Notes: generated by a model not told the origin, from the letters alone. A stretch of DNA of 64,000 bases from an uncultured Erythrobacter sp. (GCA_947488325.1 CANKYZ010000001.1:682001-746000), one strand, 5' to 3'. Counted from the stretch's first letter, positions 38,001 through 47,731 are shown. Numbers and translations: made by a program.

Positions 38001-39303
38001 CGAGGGCCGCGAACGTGAAATGCACAAAGTGCCATACGGTACGGTGCTCATGTTCAAGGATGGCGAGAAGGTCAAAGAAGGCGACCGTCTGGCGGAATGG
38101 GATCCCTTCACTCTGCCAATCATCACTGAGCAATCGGGTGTCGTGAAATATCAGGATCTTCTTGAAGGTACGACGCTTGAAGAGCTGACCGATGATGCGA
38201 CGGGTATTGCCCAGCGCGTCGTGACTGAAAACCGTGCGACCGGGCGCAAAAAGAAAGAAGAGCTTCGCCCACGGATGACCCTCCTTAGCGAAGGTCAGAC
38301 TGACGCAGATGAAACCGAAGCCCAGCGTTATATGCTGGCTCCGGGCACGACCCTTTCGGTTGAAGATGGCCAAACGGTTGAAGCAGGTGACATCCTTGCG
38401 CGTGCATCGCGTGAAGCTGCGAAGACTCGCGACATCACCGGTGGTCTGCCGCGTGTTGCCGAACTGTTCGAAGCGCGTCTGCCAAAGGACATGTCGGTCA
38501 TCGCCAAAATCTCAGGCAAGATTGAATTTGTCCGTGAATATAAAGCGAAGCGTAAGATCGCGATCATCCCTGAAGAAGGTGATGCAGTCGAATATCTGAT
38601 CCCAAAGACCAAGGTGATCGATGTGCAGGAAGGCGATTTCGTGAAGAAGGGTGATACCCTGATTTCCGGCGCGCCGAACCCGCACGACATCCTCGAAGTC
38701 ATGGGCGTTGAGGCACTGGCTGAGTATCTCGTCAATGAGATTCAGGAAGTGTACCGACTGCAGGGCGTGAAGATCAACGATAAGCATATCGAGGTGATCG
38801 TTCGTCAGATGCTGCAAAAAGTTGAAATCACCAATGGCGGCGACACAACGCTGCTGCCAGGTGAACAGCTCGATCATGCTGAGATGCTCGAATACAATGC
38901 GAAGCTGACAAAGAGTAAGAAGCCTGCCGAAGGTACGCCGATCTTGCTCGGCATCACCAAGGCGTCGCTGCAAACTCGCAGCTTCATCTCAGCAGCCTCG
39001 TTCCAAGAGACAACGCGTGTTCTTACTCAGGCTTCGGTCGAAGGTAAGAAAGACACTTTGATCGGCCTTAAGGAAAACGTGATCGTCGGTCGCCTTATCC
39101 CTGCCGGTACCGGCGCGGGTATGAACCGTATGCGCGTTACAGCCTCTAGCCGAGATGCAGCGTTGAAAGCTCAATGGAAGAAGCAGCAGGACGCGCTGGC
39201 CGCAGCCAATGCGGTTGAGCCAGAGCCTGTCGCCGACCCCGTATCGAGCGAAGAAGCGATGAAGGCCGCCATGGGCGGAGGCGAAGCTCCGGCAGCGGAG
39301 TAA
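35023..39303 (+). CDS. rpoC: DNA-directed RNA polymerase beta' subunit
   Basis: RpoC carries the catalytic magnesium. The 1426-residue product has the N-terminal zinc ribbon ([20 protein letters not shown]), the active-site [12 protein letters not shown], the second zinc site around [13 protein letters not shown], and the trigger-loop region [10 protein letters not shown]. Normal length for alphaproteobacteria. GAGGGAAC precedes the ATG. A strong terminator follows. Confidence 0.99.
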   Translation: MNELTKFTNQLAKPETFDQIQIGIASPERIRSWSFGEIKKPETINYRTFKPERDGLFCARIFGPVKDYECLCGKYKRMKYKGVVCEKCGVEVTVTKVRRERMGHIELAAPVAHIWYLKSLPSRIGLLLDIQLKQLERILYFESYVVIEPGLTPLEKFQLLTEDELLEAQDEYGEDAFSADIGAEAVKVMLMDLDLEQERDDLMEELSVTKSTLKPKKIIKRLKVVESFIDSGNRPEWMILEVIPVIPPELRPLVPLDGGRFATSDLNDLYRRVINRNNRLKRLIELRAPDIIVRNEKRMLQEAVDALFDNGRRGRVITGANKRPLKSLSDMLKGKQGRFRQNLLGKRVDYSGRSVIVTGPELKLHQCGLPKKMALELFKPFIYARLDAKGLSMTLKQAKKWVEKERKEVWDILDEVIREHPVLLNRAPTLHRLGIQAFEPVLIEGKAIQLHPLVCSAFNADFDGDQMAVHVPLSLEAQLEARVLMMSTNNILSPANGKPIIVPSQDMVLGIYYLSMERQEKTPEYLDNEDGTKVERLPRFSDMAEVHQALETKVVTLHSKIIARVPQADEKGKVGMVRFETTPGRMLIGECLPKNHKVPFDIINRLLTKREIGDVIDQVYRHTGQKDTVLFADAIMSLGFRHAFKAGISFGKDDMIIPDSKIKMVEDTKGQVADYEQQYQDGLITQQEKYNKVIDAWSKCGDLVADAMMAEIKATPIDADGREKEINSIYMMSHSGARGSPAQMKQLAGMRGLMAKPSGEIIETPIISNFKEGLSVLEYFNSTHGARKGLADTALKTANSGYLTRRLVDVSQDCTIVVEDCKTENALEMRAIVQGGSVIASLGERILGRTVAEDIVNAATSEVIVKAGTLIDEPMVVEIEAAETQSAKIRSPLVCEADQGVCGTCYGRDLARGTPVNIGEAVGVIAAQSIGEPGTQLTMRTFHIGGAAQLNETSHLESISNGKVELRGMPTITDKKGRILSLARSGEIAVIDAEGREREMHKVPYGTVLMFKDGEKVKEGDRLAEWDPFTLPIITEQSGVVKYQDLLEGTTLEELTDDATGIAQRVVTENRATGRKKKEELRPRMTLLSEGQTDADETEAQRYMLAPGTTLSVEDGQTVEAGDILARASREAAKTRDITGGLPRVAELFEARLPKDMSVIAKISGKIEFVREYKAKRKIAIIPEEGDAVEYLIPKTKVIDVQEGDFVKKGDTLISGAPNPHDILEVMGVEALAEYLVNEIQEVYRLQGVKINDKHIEVIVRQMLQKVEITNGGDTTLLPGEQLDHAEMLEYNAKLTKSKKPAEGTPILLGITKASLQTRSFISAASFQETTRVLTQASVEGKKDTLIGLKENVIVGRLIPAGTGAGMNRMRVTASSRDAALKAQWKKQQDALAAANAVEPEPVADPVSSEEAMKAAMGGGEAPAAE

Positions 39304-39329
39304 GCCTACCCAGCCTTTGCTGACAAAAA

Positions 39330-39365
39330 GCCCGCCGAAAGCTCGCTGCTTTCGGCGGGCTTTTT
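39330..39365 (+). terminator. Intrinsic terminator of rpoBC
   Basis: A perfect 13-bp stem (39330-39342 with 39348-39360), loop TCGCT, preceded by five A and followed by five T residues. It can act in both directions. Confidence 0.92.
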
Positions 39366-39458
39366 GCGTCTCGTTCAGATTACAGTCGCTCCACTGCATT
39401 CATTATTGGCTGCAATCGCCCGGACACAAGCCGGGTTCAGATCTATGCTCGTATCCCT

Positions 39459-39767
39459 TTGCGTGGTGAGGCGCCGAGTGTGCGTGCCACGGCGGAACGG
39501 ATCGCCGCGTTCAAAGAGGTAGTGCCAGCAACTGGGCGATCCTTCATCGACGTTGGCGGCACTGGGCTCGCAATCGATAATCCAGAACAATACCGCAATG
39601 CGGTGGTCCGGCATATCGCAGAAGAATCCACTGAATATGCGAGTATGTTCGGAGACGGATATGGGATCCGAATTCAAGGCCTGGAAGGCGAGCTATATTG
39701 GCAACAGGCGAGTGAAACCGAGGTTTTTCTTTATATCGAACACAGCTTCGTCATTGAACCGAGATAG
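39459..39767 (+). CDS. Possible hypothetical protein downstream of rpoC
   Basis: A frame of 102 codons from TTG 39459 to TAG 39767 lies in the gap after the rpoBC terminator. The product (RATAERIAAFKEVVPATG, DGYGIRIQGLEGELYWQ, FLYIEHSFVIEP) has believable composition, and the frame stays open upstream to the terminator. There is no ATG and no clear ribosome site, so it may be a 5'-truncated relic. No family recognised. Confidence 0.35.
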   Translation: MRGEAPSVRATAERIAAFKEVVPATGRSFIDVGGTGLAIDNPEQYRNAVVRHIAEESTEYASMFGDGYGIRIQGLEGELYWQQASETEVFLYIEHSFVIEPR

Positions 39768-39828
39768 CAGAATGGTTGTACTCGGCAGGATTGTTCCTGC
39801 CCGGTGCAATCAATCGGTGATTTGGCGT

Positions 39829-40878
39829 CTATTCTGGCGGCGTAGATTCGCTCAGAACGATGCGTGAGAATGTTGCCTGCGCATAATCGCCATTGGCTTT
39901 GTCGGTTTCCCAATCGCCTGTTCCGGCGCAGGCTGCATACCAGTTCCCGCCGCCGCTGCGTGTGCTGCACTGATTGTAGACGCCCGCCTTAAAGTACAGT
40001 GTATCTCCGCCATAGGCATAGGGGTTGTCCAAAGCATCTGCGCCCTGCACCAAGCTGCGTGATTGAGTGACCGTACCCAGACGCTCATTATGAAATGTTA
40101 GATACATTGTGTTGCGATGGACATTGATTGTGTAGCCGAATTCCTCACCCAGCCTAATGCCGCTTTCACCAGGATCTTCGGCGTTGTCCCAGCGATTGCC
40201 AAAAACTGGGACGGACAGGTCGTTGCGGTTCGGATCGTCCTTGGCGAGGTTGCGCTCATAATTCCAGAATATTGAACCATATTCGTGATCAGGGAATTTC
40301 TTGAAATAGATCTTGATCGGTTCATTTCCGTAACCGAACCCGCTGCGGGTGCTGTCATATTTGGTCGCGTGAATTTGGCCAACCACCACAGAATAGGCAG
40401 CCTTTGCGTTAGGCTCACCGGCATTGATCGCGACGTGATCGACGCGCAACGTGGCATCCAGCCTTCCGCCAACCGCACCGAACTGGTCTGATCCCCGACG
40501 TGCTTCAACTGCGAAATTGTTACCCGGGTCATGGGTGCCAATGCGGGTGTTGGTCCCGCGGATCATCTGGCGCAATTCGCTGCGGGTGTTGGACGTATTG
40601 GCAGTGGTTGCCGCCTTGTTGGGAGAGGCAAAGACGAGATGGTCATCTTCATTCAAATAGAAGAAGTCGGAATGCTCGTAATTCTGGATTTGCGAAACGG
40701 AAATCTCGTCAGGCTTGTCATCACCGTTATCATCGATTGGTAGGGTAATTTTCCACTGACTCAAGTCGAAGACTTCGCCAGGGGTCCCGGTCGAATTTTG
40801 TGCAGTTGCGGCGCTGAAAGTGCCGAGCGCCGCAGCGCTGCTAACCAGAATTGTTGTGCGAAAGCCGCCCTTTATCAT
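39829..40878 (-). CDS. Polysaccharide lyase family 7 alginate lyase
   Basis: PL7 enzymes cleave alginate by beta-elimination. The 349-residue product has a Sec signal peptide (cleavage near ATAQN) and the three PL7 signatures in order: RSELRQM, VVVGQIH and YFKAGVYNQC. The QIH form is usually linked to activity on guluronate-containing blocks, versus QVH. A jelly-roll fold is expected. It stands alone, with no alginate transporter or other lyase nearby, so it may be an isolated scavenging gene or a recent arrival. The ATG at 40878 is preferred over a GTG at 40896. Confidence 0.92.
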   Translation of the reverse strand: MIKGGFRTTILVSSAAALGTFSAATAQNSTGTPGEVFDLSQWKITLPIDDNGDDKPDEISVSQIQNYEHSDFFYLNEDDHLVFASPNKAATTANTSNTRSELRQMIRGTNTRIGTHDPGNNFAVEARRGSDQFGAVGGRLDATLRVDHVAINAGEPNAKAAYSVVVGQIHATKYDSTRSGFGYGNEPIKIYFKKFPDHEYGSIFWNYERNLAKDDPNRNDLSVPVFGNRWDNAEDPGESGIRLGEEFGYTINVHRNTMYLTFHNERLGTVTQSRSLVQGADALDNPYAYGGDTLYFKAGVYNQCSTRSGGGNWYAACAGTGDWETDKANGDYAQATFSRIVLSESTPPE

Positions 40879-41046
40879 GATGTCTATACCTCTCACTATA
40901 CCAATTGTAAAACCACCTTAGCAACCTATCCCTTAACCGCCAATGGCCGATAACCTAAGAACCATGAATGATAGTATTATGCCGCTATTGCGAGTCAATC
41001 GCAAAAATAGTATCTGTATCATCAGCACAATTGGAGACCTGCAGAT

Positions 41047-41484
41047 ATGGCCAACTCGTCGCAATCTCGTTCAGCCAAACAATGGATCAACAGACTTTCG
41101 GCACCACCAAGGATCGACACGCTCGACCCGATTGCTGCGCGCTTTATCTACTCGCTACGGATTATTGCTTTGCATGACAGGGTGAAACGCGACCCGGTTC
41201 CGGAACTCGCGGCGCGGCTTGGTAGTGTTGAAGTTGCGGCAAAGGCTTTGGCGCTAGGGCAGGCTATCAGCTCAACCTGGCCTGAGAACATTCAAATCTC
41301 CCGGTTTTGTTGCACCTTGATAAGCCATGATGAGTTCACGATCGGAGAAATTGTAGGCAGTGCGGGTAATTGCGATCGGGCTGGTTTTGAAGGTGCGATT
41401 GAAGGATTGATCCGGCCCGACAGGATGCAACGTTTGTGGGACTCAGCCCTTGACCTCGTCGCGGCAGAGGCTCGCTTGGTTTGA
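41047..41484 (+). CDS. Hypothetical protein upstream of gltX
   Basis: The 145-residue product is soluble and probably helical (DPIAARFIYSLRIIALHDR, LAARLGSVEVAAKALALGQ). Two Cys occur in ISRFCCTLIS. No family is recognised. TTGGAGACC precedes the ATG at 41047. It ends 41 bases before gltX and may be co-transcribed with it. Confidence 0.6.
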   Translation: MANSSQSRSAKQWINRLSAPPRIDTLDPIAARFIYSLRIIALHDRVKRDPVPELAARLGSVEVAAKALALGQAISSTWPENIQISRFCCTLISHDEFTIGEIVGSAGNCDRAGFEGAIEGLIRPDRMQRLWDSALDLVAAEARLV

Positions 41485-41525
41485 ACCGCTTGCGGGCGGC
41501 GGCGGCGCGCTCTACCGGATGCGGC

Positions 41526-42863
41526 ATGACTATCACACGTTTTGCCCCATCGCCCACAGGCCGGCTCCATGTCGGCAATATCCGTACCGCGCTCCACAAT
41601 TGGATGCTTGCGCAAATAGCGGGTGGCGAATTTATCTTGCGCATCGACGACACCGATGCCCAGCGATCGAAAGAGGAATATGTCGAGGCAATCCGAGCGG
41701 ATCTGGCTTGGTTAGGGATCGAGGCATCTCGAGAGGAGCGGCAGTCTGCGCGGCTTGATCATTATCAGGCGGCCTTTGACACTTTGCGTGAAACGGGCCG
41801 TATCTACCCTGCCTATGAAACGCAGCAGGAATTGGAGCTTAAGCGTAAAGTCCTGCTCGGGCGCGGACTACCACCGATTTACGATCGAGGCGCTCTGGAC
41901 CTGACCGACGCGGATCGCGCATCGAAAGAGGCCGATGGCGTTCATCCGCACTGGCGGTTCAAGCTGGACCATAGCGAACAAATCGGTTGGCAGGACGGTG
42001 TTCGCGGCGCGGTGAAGTTTGATCCGGCATTGCTCTCTGACCCTGTGATCCGTCGCGCCGATAGGTCTTGGCTCTATATGTTGCCGAGCACAGTGGACGA
42101 CGTGGATATGGGCGTGACGCAGGTCCTGCGCGGAGAGGACCATGTGTCCAACACGGCGGTGCAAATTCAGATGTTCACAGCCTTAGGCGCTAATCCGCCT
42201 TCATTTGCGCATGAAGCTTTGCTGGTGGGCACAGAGGGCAAGCTTTCCAAACGCCTAGGATCACTAGGCTGCGATTCGTTCCGTGAACGTGGGATTGAGG
42301 CTAAGGCGATTATCGCACTGCTTTCGCGTCTGGGTACCTCCTTGCCGGTTGAACCAATCGTTGATCGCGCGAAATTGCTGGAGACTTTTGATCTATCCAC
42401 CTTTGGCCGCGCACCAGCAAAATTCGACGATGCTGATCTGGACCGGATTAACTCCGCCATCGTCCACGCGATGGATTTTGACGCGGCAAAGGATCGCCTG
42501 CCCGAAGGTATGGACGAAGCCGGTTGGCATGCAGTGCGCCCGAACATTTCCACCATTAGCGAGGTTGGCGACTGGTGGCGGCTCGTAACTGGACCGATCG
42601 AAAGCTGCGAATTCTCCGATGAAGATCGGGCCTTCCTGAGCCATGCAGCCTCGATCATGAATGCTGCTTTTGAAGCCGATGACGCTCCATGGGCAGCGCT
42701 GACGTCTGCGTTGAAAGAGGCGACGGGCCGCAAGGGGAAGGCTCTGTTCCTGCCTTTACGGCAAGCGCTTACAGGGATGAACCATGGTCCGGATATGGGC
42801 GAGCTCTTGCCGCTAATTGGCAAGGAGGTCGCGCACGCTCGACTGGTCCAAGCGGCGGGCTAA
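41526..42863 (+). CDS. gltX: Glutamyl-tRNA synthetase (short form)
   Basis: GluRS charges tRNA with glutamate. The 445-residue product has the HIGH-type motif in FAPSPTGRLHVGNIRTA and the KMSKS-type motif GKLSKRLGS, plus a C-terminal anticodon-binding part. The zinc-finger cysteines found in many GluRS are absent. Alphaproteobacteria often carry two GltX copies; this shorter form is probably one of them, so the tRNA specificity (Glu or also Gln) is open. The ATG at 41526 gives the family start MTITRFAPSP. Confidence 0.92.
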   Translation: MTITRFAPSPTGRLHVGNIRTALHNWMLAQIAGGEFILRIDDTDAQRSKEEYVEAIRADLAWLGIEASREERQSARLDHYQAAFDTLRETGRIYPAYETQQELELKRKVLLGRGLPPIYDRGALDLTDADRASKEADGVHPHWRFKLDHSEQIGWQDGVRGAVKFDPALLSDPVIRRADRSWLYMLPSTVDDVDMGVTQVLRGEDHVSNTAVQIQMFTALGANPPSFAHEALLVGTEGKLSKRLGSLGCDSFRERGIEAKAIIALLSRLGTSLPVEPIVDRAKLLETFDLSTFGRAPAKFDDADLDRINSAIVHAMDFDAAKDRLPEGMDEAGWHAVRPNISTISEVGDWWRLVTGPIESCEFSDEDRAFLSHAASIMNAAFEADDAPWAALTSALKEATGRKGKALFLPLRQALTGMNHGPDMGELLPLIGKEVAHARLVQAAG

Positions 42864-42995
42864 CCGCTGGGTATATGGCGTCGTCGTGCGACACTATTGC
42901 CGCCCATTCCAATTTGCTGTCCGGCAGTGTTGATTTTCCCAATAAATATCGTACCACTTTGCCTGATCAATTGATGGGTGCCGGAGAGACTTGGG

Positions 42996-43967
42996 ATGAC
43001 GGTTGTCGATAAGAGCGCAAGTGCGCGATGCATGCGCGCTGCCGGGGTCGCTCTTATTGGCGCATTATTGGTGACAGGCTGTGGTGGAGGAGACTCCAAC
43101 TCAACTGCAATTTCTTCACCATCTCCGTCACCTACGCCGACCCCAACGCCCACTCCCACTACGTCCGCAACATGTGCAGGCCTTGATCTGCTCGACATTC
43201 AATCGGTCAGTTCGGACCAGGCAGGCGCATCGGGTCTTGTTGCTGCCAACGCAATTGATGATGATCTGGGCGCTGCATCGCGCTGGAGCGCATCGACGCT
43301 TCCGGCAGCGTTGACCTTCGATCTGGGTGGGCAGCATCTGATACGCGAGGTCGGGATTGCATGGCATTTAGGTGATCAGCGTACATCGTCATTTTCTCTG
43401 GAGGTTTCAGACGACGGCACTAACTTCACTTTATTGCAGTCCAGTATGCAGTCGTCCGGCGATACGTTAAGTTTTGAGCGTTACGATGTGACTGACACGA
43501 TGGCCCGGTTTGTTCGGGTGGCAGGCACTGGCGCATCTGACGGAAATCCTCTTGCTGTCGTAGAAGCCGCCCTGTTCGGTTGTTCGCTAGGCTCGCAATC
43601 GGCGGTTAGCGTTACCGAAGCTGGCAGCTCAGCTGCTCTGCGCATTGCAGACGACATCCAAAATTCAAGCAATGCTACGGCTGGATTGCGCTTCGCCACT
43701 GACGGATCGGGATCGTTCCGATTGCGCGCCAATGGCGGTTATCAGCAAGGGTTGAACGACCTTGATTCAACGGCAACAGGCAATTTCGGTTCGGGTAATG
43801 CCTTCACTGTAGCCGGTGCTGAGCGCTCGCGCAGCGCCGGGTTCCTTCAGGCTGAAGCCAGCCTGAAGCTTTCAGAAAGCAGCTCGATTGGCCTTGCCTA
43901 TGACGGCATTTACGGCGACGCATCGCAAGACCACGCAGGCGTTGTGCGGGTCACAATCGGTTTTTAA
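42996..43967 (+). CDS. Lipoprotein with discoidin (F5/8C) domain and partial autotransporter barrel
   Basis: The 323-residue product has a lipoprotein signal (lipobox VTGC, Cys29), a Pro-Thr/Ser-Pro linker (about 38-58), a discoidin-like domain (about 62-195: AASRWSASTLPAALTFDLGG, REVGIAWHLGD, FSLEVSDDG) and a C-terminal 110-residue part. That last part ends like an autotransporter barrel: FTVAGAERSRSAGFLQAEAS, LKLSESSSIGLAYDGIYG, and a final strand ending in Phe. Only about five or six of twelve strands are present. GGAGAG stands before the ATG. Discoidin domains usually bind sugars or surfaces. Confidence 0.72.
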   Translation: MTVVDKSASARCMRAAGVALIGALLVTGCGGGDSNSTAISSPSPSPTPTPTPTPTTSATCAGLDLLDIQSVSSDQAGASGLVAANAIDDDLGAASRWSASTLPAALTFDLGGQHLIREVGIAWHLGDQRTSSFSLEVSDDGTNFTLLQSSMQSSGDTLSFERYDVTDTMARFVRVAGTGASDGNPLAVVEAALFGCSLGSQSAVSVTEAGSSAALRIADDIQNSSNATAGLRFATDGSGSFRLRANGGYQQGLNDLDSTATGNFGSGNAFTVAGAERSRSAGFLQAEASLKLSESSSIGLAYDGIYGDASQDHAGVVRVTIGF

Positions 43968-44008
43968 CTGAGAGATTTAACCGCAACGCCGCATAGCGAC
44001 CGCGCGAT

Positions 44009-44060
44009 CAGACACAAACAGGGCCTCAACGTATCAGCGTTGAGGCCCTGTTTGTGTCTG
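44009..44060. terminator. 23-bp perfect inverted repeat, bidirectional terminator
   Basis: Arms 44009-44031 and 44038-44060 are perfectly complementary around the 6-base loop TATCAG. The 3' arm contains TTTGTGT rather than a separate T-run, and the 5' arm supplies its complement, so it can end transcripts from both convergent genes (discoidin lipoprotein and pyk). Confidence 0.8.
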
Positions 44061-44111
44061 CCTTGGCCCACTTCGTGTGAACTTCTTGGTACGTGCAAGC
44101 TTAGCCGCGCA

Positions 44112-45611
44112 TTATCCTTCGTGCTTATCCAATTCATCGCCGGATAGCGTCACAACGTGCAGCAGATTGGTTGAACCCGGAGTTCCGAAGGGAACGCCTG
44201 CCAGAACGATCTGTTTGGACCCTGCCACACCAAAACCATGGCGCAGGGCCATGCGTTTGCCCTTTGCAATCATCTCTTCGAAACTGCCAATATCTTTGGT
44301 TGAAACGGCGTGCGCGCCCCACAAAAGTGCGACCCGCCGTGCGGTGCGAATGGATGGGGTCAGTACCAACATTGGCGTCGCAGGCCGTTCACGCGCAACC
44401 CGGCGCGCGGTAGAGCCCGACACCGTGAAGACCGTGATTGCGCTAATTGGCACAGTGTCGGCAATCGTCATACAGCTATGCGCGAGTGCATCAGAGGTCG
44501 TCGCATCTGGCGTTGGATCTAGCAGCCGGACGCGTTCTTTATAGCCTTCATCACGCTCCACTTGGCCAGTGATCCGGTGCATCATCGCAACCGATTCCTC
44601 TGGCCACTCGCCGGCTGCGCTCTCTGCAGACAGCATCACAGCATCGGCACCGTCATAGACGGCATTGGCTACGTCAGACACCTCTGCTCGGGTCGGCATC
44701 GGGCTTTCGATCATGGATTCGAGCATCTGGGTAGCCACGATCACTGGCTTACCAGCATTGCGACTGGCGGCGACAATACGTTTTTGCAGCGGCGGAACTT
44801 CATGTGGTTCCAATTCTACGCCCAGATCGCCGCGCGCAACCATGATCCCGTCGGACAGCTCAATAATCTCATTCAGTCGGCCAATCGCCTGCGGCTTTTC
44901 GATCTTGGCGCACAAAGCGACCGAATGTCCGCCTCCGCCATATGATCCAATCAGCTTGCGCGCTTCGGCCATATCTTCAGGGCGTTGAACAAAGGAAAGC
45001 GCGATCCAATCGGCCCCCTGATCAACGGCAAAGGCTAAATCCTTGCGGTCCTTTTCCGTCAGAGCAGGGATGGGAACCTCCGCATCGGGCACATTCACGC
45101 CTTTGCGGTCAGAGATTACCCCGCCGACTTCGGCTGAACAGAAAATGCGATTCTCATCCGCTTCCTTCACCACCAGTTTGATTTTGCCATCATTGATAAG
45201 CAGGCGTTGTCCGCGTTTCAGAATGCCGAACAGTTCAGGGTGAGGCAGGCAGACGCGGGTTTCATCGCCGGGCGTTGGATCACGGTCGAGCGTGAAATGG
45301 CCGGAATGACGAATTACGGCCTTGCTATCCTTAAATGTACCGACGCGCAGCTTGGGTCCTTGCAAATCCGCTAGAACCGCTATGGGGCGGCCGAACTCTT
45401 CTTCCATTGCGCGGATTGCGGTGATGGCCTGTTCATGATCTGCATGTGTACCGTGGCTCATGTTAACGCGAAAGGCGTCAGCGCCCGCTTTGAAGAGCTT
45501 GCGCAGCATTTCGGAAGAGCGGCTCGCCGGTCCGATAGTCGCCAGAACTTTGACCTTACGACCGCGGGGATTGATTGGTGTGCTGGAATTTGTGTGATCG
45601 TTATTTGTCAT
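44112..45611 (-). CDS. pyk: Pyruvate kinase
   Basis: Pyruvate kinase makes pyruvate and ATP from phosphoenolpyruvate. The 499-residue product begins with KVLATIGPAS and FRVNMSHGTHADH, and carries the metal and substrate motifs LCAKIEKPQA, MVARGDLGVE and VIVATQMLESMIE. The C-terminal domain is complete, so allosteric control is possible. Normal length. It diverges from the DUF1244 gene. Confidence 0.98.
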   Translation of the reverse strand: MTNNDHTNSSTPINPRGRKVKVLATIGPASRSSEMLRKLFKAGADAFRVNMSHGTHADHEQAITAIRAMEEEFGRPIAVLADLQGPKLRVGTFKDSKAVIRHSGHFTLDRDPTPGDETRVCLPHPELFGILKRGQRLLINDGKIKLVVKEADENRIFCSAEVGGVISDRKGVNVPDAEVPIPALTEKDRKDLAFAVDQGADWIALSFVQRPEDMAEARKLIGSYGGGGHSVALCAKIEKPQAIGRLNEIIELSDGIMVARGDLGVELEPHEVPPLQKRIVAASRNAGKPVIVATQMLESMIESPMPTRAEVSDVANAVYDGADAVMLSAESAAGEWPEESVAMMHRITGQVERDEGYKERVRLLDPTPDATTSDALAHSCMTIADTVPISAITVFTVSGSTARRVARERPATPMLVLTPSIRTARRVALLWGAHAVSTKDIGSFEEMIAKGKRMALRHGFGVAGSKQIVLAGVPFGTPGSTNLLHVVTLSGDELDKHEG

Positions 45612-45675
45612 ACTGTCCTAGATCCTGTTTGGACTGCTATGACACAGCAAAATTCTAACTCAAGGACTAGCCAGA

Positions 45676-45993
45676 ATGACTACCGATAAAGACTCGCTCG
45701 ATGGCTTGGAAGACGCAATCGCTGCTGCTGCATTTCGCAGACTGGTCCGCCATTTGCGCCACCGACACGATGCTCAGAACATCGAATTGATGGGGCTCGC
45801 TGGCTTTTGTCGTAATTGTTTGGCCGATTGGATTCGCGATGCCGGATATGATGGCGATAAGGCCGACGCGCGCAAGCTGATCCACGGCATGCCGATGGGT
45901 GAATGGAAGGCAACGAAGCAAAGTCCAGCGACTGATGAGCAGATCGCAGCAATGGAAGAAAGCCTGGCGAAGAATCGTGCTGATTTACGCTGA
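45676..45993 (+). CDS. DUF1244 family protein
   Basis: The 105-residue product matches the DUF1244 pattern: FRRLVRHLRHRHDAQNIELM, GLAGFCRNCLADWI and HGMPMGEWKA with an invariant pair of Cys in FCRNC. The family is common in alpha- and gammaproteobacteria, small and helical, with no known function. AAGGA precedes the ATG. It ends one base before the stop of the cyclase gene (convergent). Confidence 0.9.
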   Translation: MTTDKDSLDGLEDAIAAAAFRRLVRHLRHRHDAQNIELMGLAGFCRNCLADWIRDAGYDGDKADARKLIHGMPMGEWKATKQSPATDEQIAAMEESLAKNRADLR

Positions 45994-45994
45994 G

Positions 45995-47194
45995 TTAGCC
46001 CCGATCTAGCCGGAACAGCTCAACCTCGCCGTAATTTTTGGGTAGGATCACCCGGCCGACAGAAGTGAACCTGCATTCGTTGCAATCATCCATCAGCAAA
46101 GCGGCAGCAAAGCTTTCGGTGCAATAGACGCCCCCAACAGGCGTAACCGGCTCAATCCGCGCGGTCCGGTTGACCTCTCCTCCATACCACAGGCGATTGC
46201 CGGTGATGCGGTCAGTTCCCACCCAGATTGGGCCGTAATGAACGCCGGTACGCATCCCTGCGACGGCGCCTTCTGGGATCAGACCGGGGGGGACATTGGC
46301 AAGCTCTTCTTGCAGTTTCAGAGCGATTTCGGCGGCGATGCGCGGTTCGTCGATCACCGCATAAACCGCGTCACCCCAAGTGTTGCGAAACTCCACATGG
46401 TCACCAAAATCATGCAGAACCTTGGCGATCCGGCCCATGATGATATTCATAAAGTCAGGGAGAGTGCGTTCTCCGATCCGCGAAAACCCTTTGTAATCGG
46501 CAAAGATTATGGAGCGGATTTCGCGTCTAGTGCCGCCGGAAATCTTCTCACGATGGGAGAATTTGAGGTCACGCGGAACAGGACCGGCGGCAATTGAAAC
46601 GGTCTCCCGCCCCAGGTCTTGCCAAAGCCGCATATCTGCCTTTGTTCCAGCAATTCCTGTGGCAGAGAAGCTTGAAAATGTATCGGACACGACAGCGAAT
46701 TGGATCGCATCGCATTCGCGGTTTTGCGAACGGAGTACGGCCAGGCCCATCGCGTAGAGGGTGTTGTAGGCAAACTGATTGTCATCTCCGACATAATCGC
46801 TGGGTGTCGCAAAATAGACTGATGCAGCGGCTTCACGGCAGGCCTGATAGCGGGGCAGCCAATCTTCGCCTCCGCATATCACGCTTTCGGCGATAAAATC
46901 TGCCTCTGCGAACGGTAGGACGACGTTTAGTTCAGCGCCTCGCTCTAGCAGCGCCTCTGCAATCACAATGTCTGCACCGCAGGCCAATGGGCCGTACCCG
47001 ACCGCGATATCATGCGATTCCAATTGATCGCGAATACGCTGGGCAAGAGCGCCTTCAGCCTCGCTACCGGCATTGAACATATGGCCGCAGAACACCGCCA
47101 CATTTCCTTTCCTAGAATCGGCTATGGGTTCCTCAGAGGCAAATTCGCCCATCGCGAAGCTTTCCGGACCGGGTACATCTTTCGGTGTGGTCAT
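45995..47194 (-). CDS. SLOG-like domain fused to a class III nucleotide cyclase
   Basis: Residues about 32-155 form a Rossmann-like domain with [34 protein letters not shown] content (68-92) and LPFAEADF, resembling SLOG (LOG-related) nucleotide-binding domains. Residues about 225-395 form a class III cyclase: metal-binding Asp233 (FADYKGFS) and Asp275 (WGDA), and the transition-state pair Asn342/Arg346 (VNRTARIE). All are intact, so cyclase activity is expected. cAMP versus cGMP is not decided. No signal peptide; cytoplasmic. Confidence 0.8.
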   Translation of the reverse strand: MTTPKDVPGPESFAMGEFASEEPIADSRKGNVAVFCGHMFNAGSEAEGALAQRIRDQLESHDIAVGYGPLACGADIVIAEALLERGAELNVVLPFAEADFIAESVICGGEDWLPRYQACREAAASVYFATPSDYVGDDNQFAYNTLYAMGLAVLRSQNRECDAIQFAVVSDTFSSFSATGIAGTKADMRLWQDLGRETVSIAAGPVPRDLKFSHREKISGGTRREIRSIIFADYKGFSRIGERTLPDFMNIIMGRIAKVLHDFGDHVEFRNTWGDAVYAVIDEPRIAAEIALKLQEELANVPPGLIPEGAVAGMRTGVHYGPIWVGTDRITGNRLWYGGEVNRTARIEPVTPVGGVYCTESFAAALLMDDCNECRFTSVGRVILPKNYGEVELFRLDRG

Positions 47195-47461
47195 CGATAC
47201 CGCCCTATAATGAGCGCAGGTATCCCGACTTTGCTTTTGTCGGTGCGCGAATATGCGATGAAAATATCGATCACGGCCACCTCTTTACCCCCGGCTTGCC
47301 TCTACCGCGTTGGAAGGTTGCGACCCTACAGCATGGTATGCACTGTGCAAGTCAGTGGAGAATACGCTTCAGATCGCTTTGCACAGACGATCAGACTGGT
47401 AAGTCGTCTCGCAACAAACCCAACTGATTCTAACGATTCACTTTATTGGAGCATAACTAAG
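47195..47461. other. Intergenic region upstream of the GapR gene
   Basis: 267 bases between the divergent cyclase and GapR genes. A long open frame crosses it in phase with GapR, but it shows no conserved residues and lacks a ribosome site. I see no other signal. Confidence 0.5.
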
Positions 47462-47698
47462 ATGGCCGACGCCACAGATGACCGACTTCGCCTGCTGATC
47501 GAGCGGATCGAACGCCTTGAAGAAGAAAAGAAGGGCATCGCTGACGATATTCGCGATGTCTATGCCGAGGCAAAGGCCGTTGGCTATGATGCGAAAATCA
47601 TGCGGCAGATCGTGCGCCTGCGTAAGATGAAGCCTGACGATCGCAGCGAACAAGAGATGATCCTCGACACATATAAAGCTGCGCTTGGTATGGGCTAA
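47462..47698 (+). CDS. gapR: GapR family DNA-binding protein (DUF2312)
   Basis: GapR is an alphaproteobacterial chromosome-structuring protein that clamps overtwisted, AT-rich DNA ahead of forks and polymerases. The 78-residue product matches DUF2312: [40 protein letters not shown] and [19 protein letters not shown]. The length equals the family norm. GGAGC stands ten bases before the ATG at 47462; the frame extends upstream without support. Confidence 0.93.
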   Translation: MADATDDRLRLLIERIERLEEEKKGIADDIRDVYAEAKAVGYDAKIMRQIVRLRKMKPDDRSEQEMILDTYKAALGMG

Positions 47699-47731
47699 GA
47701 TGCCGCGATGGCTGCGCGCTTGATTGAATTC

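Noticed and set aside
45995..47194. Anti-phage CBASS-type system
   Set aside because: The cyclase is class III, not a CD-NTase, and no effector, Cap or nuclease gene lies beside it.
47012..47461. Upstream extension of the GapR frame
   Set aside because: No conserved residues and no ribosome site; GGAGC before 47462 and family length fix the shorter product.
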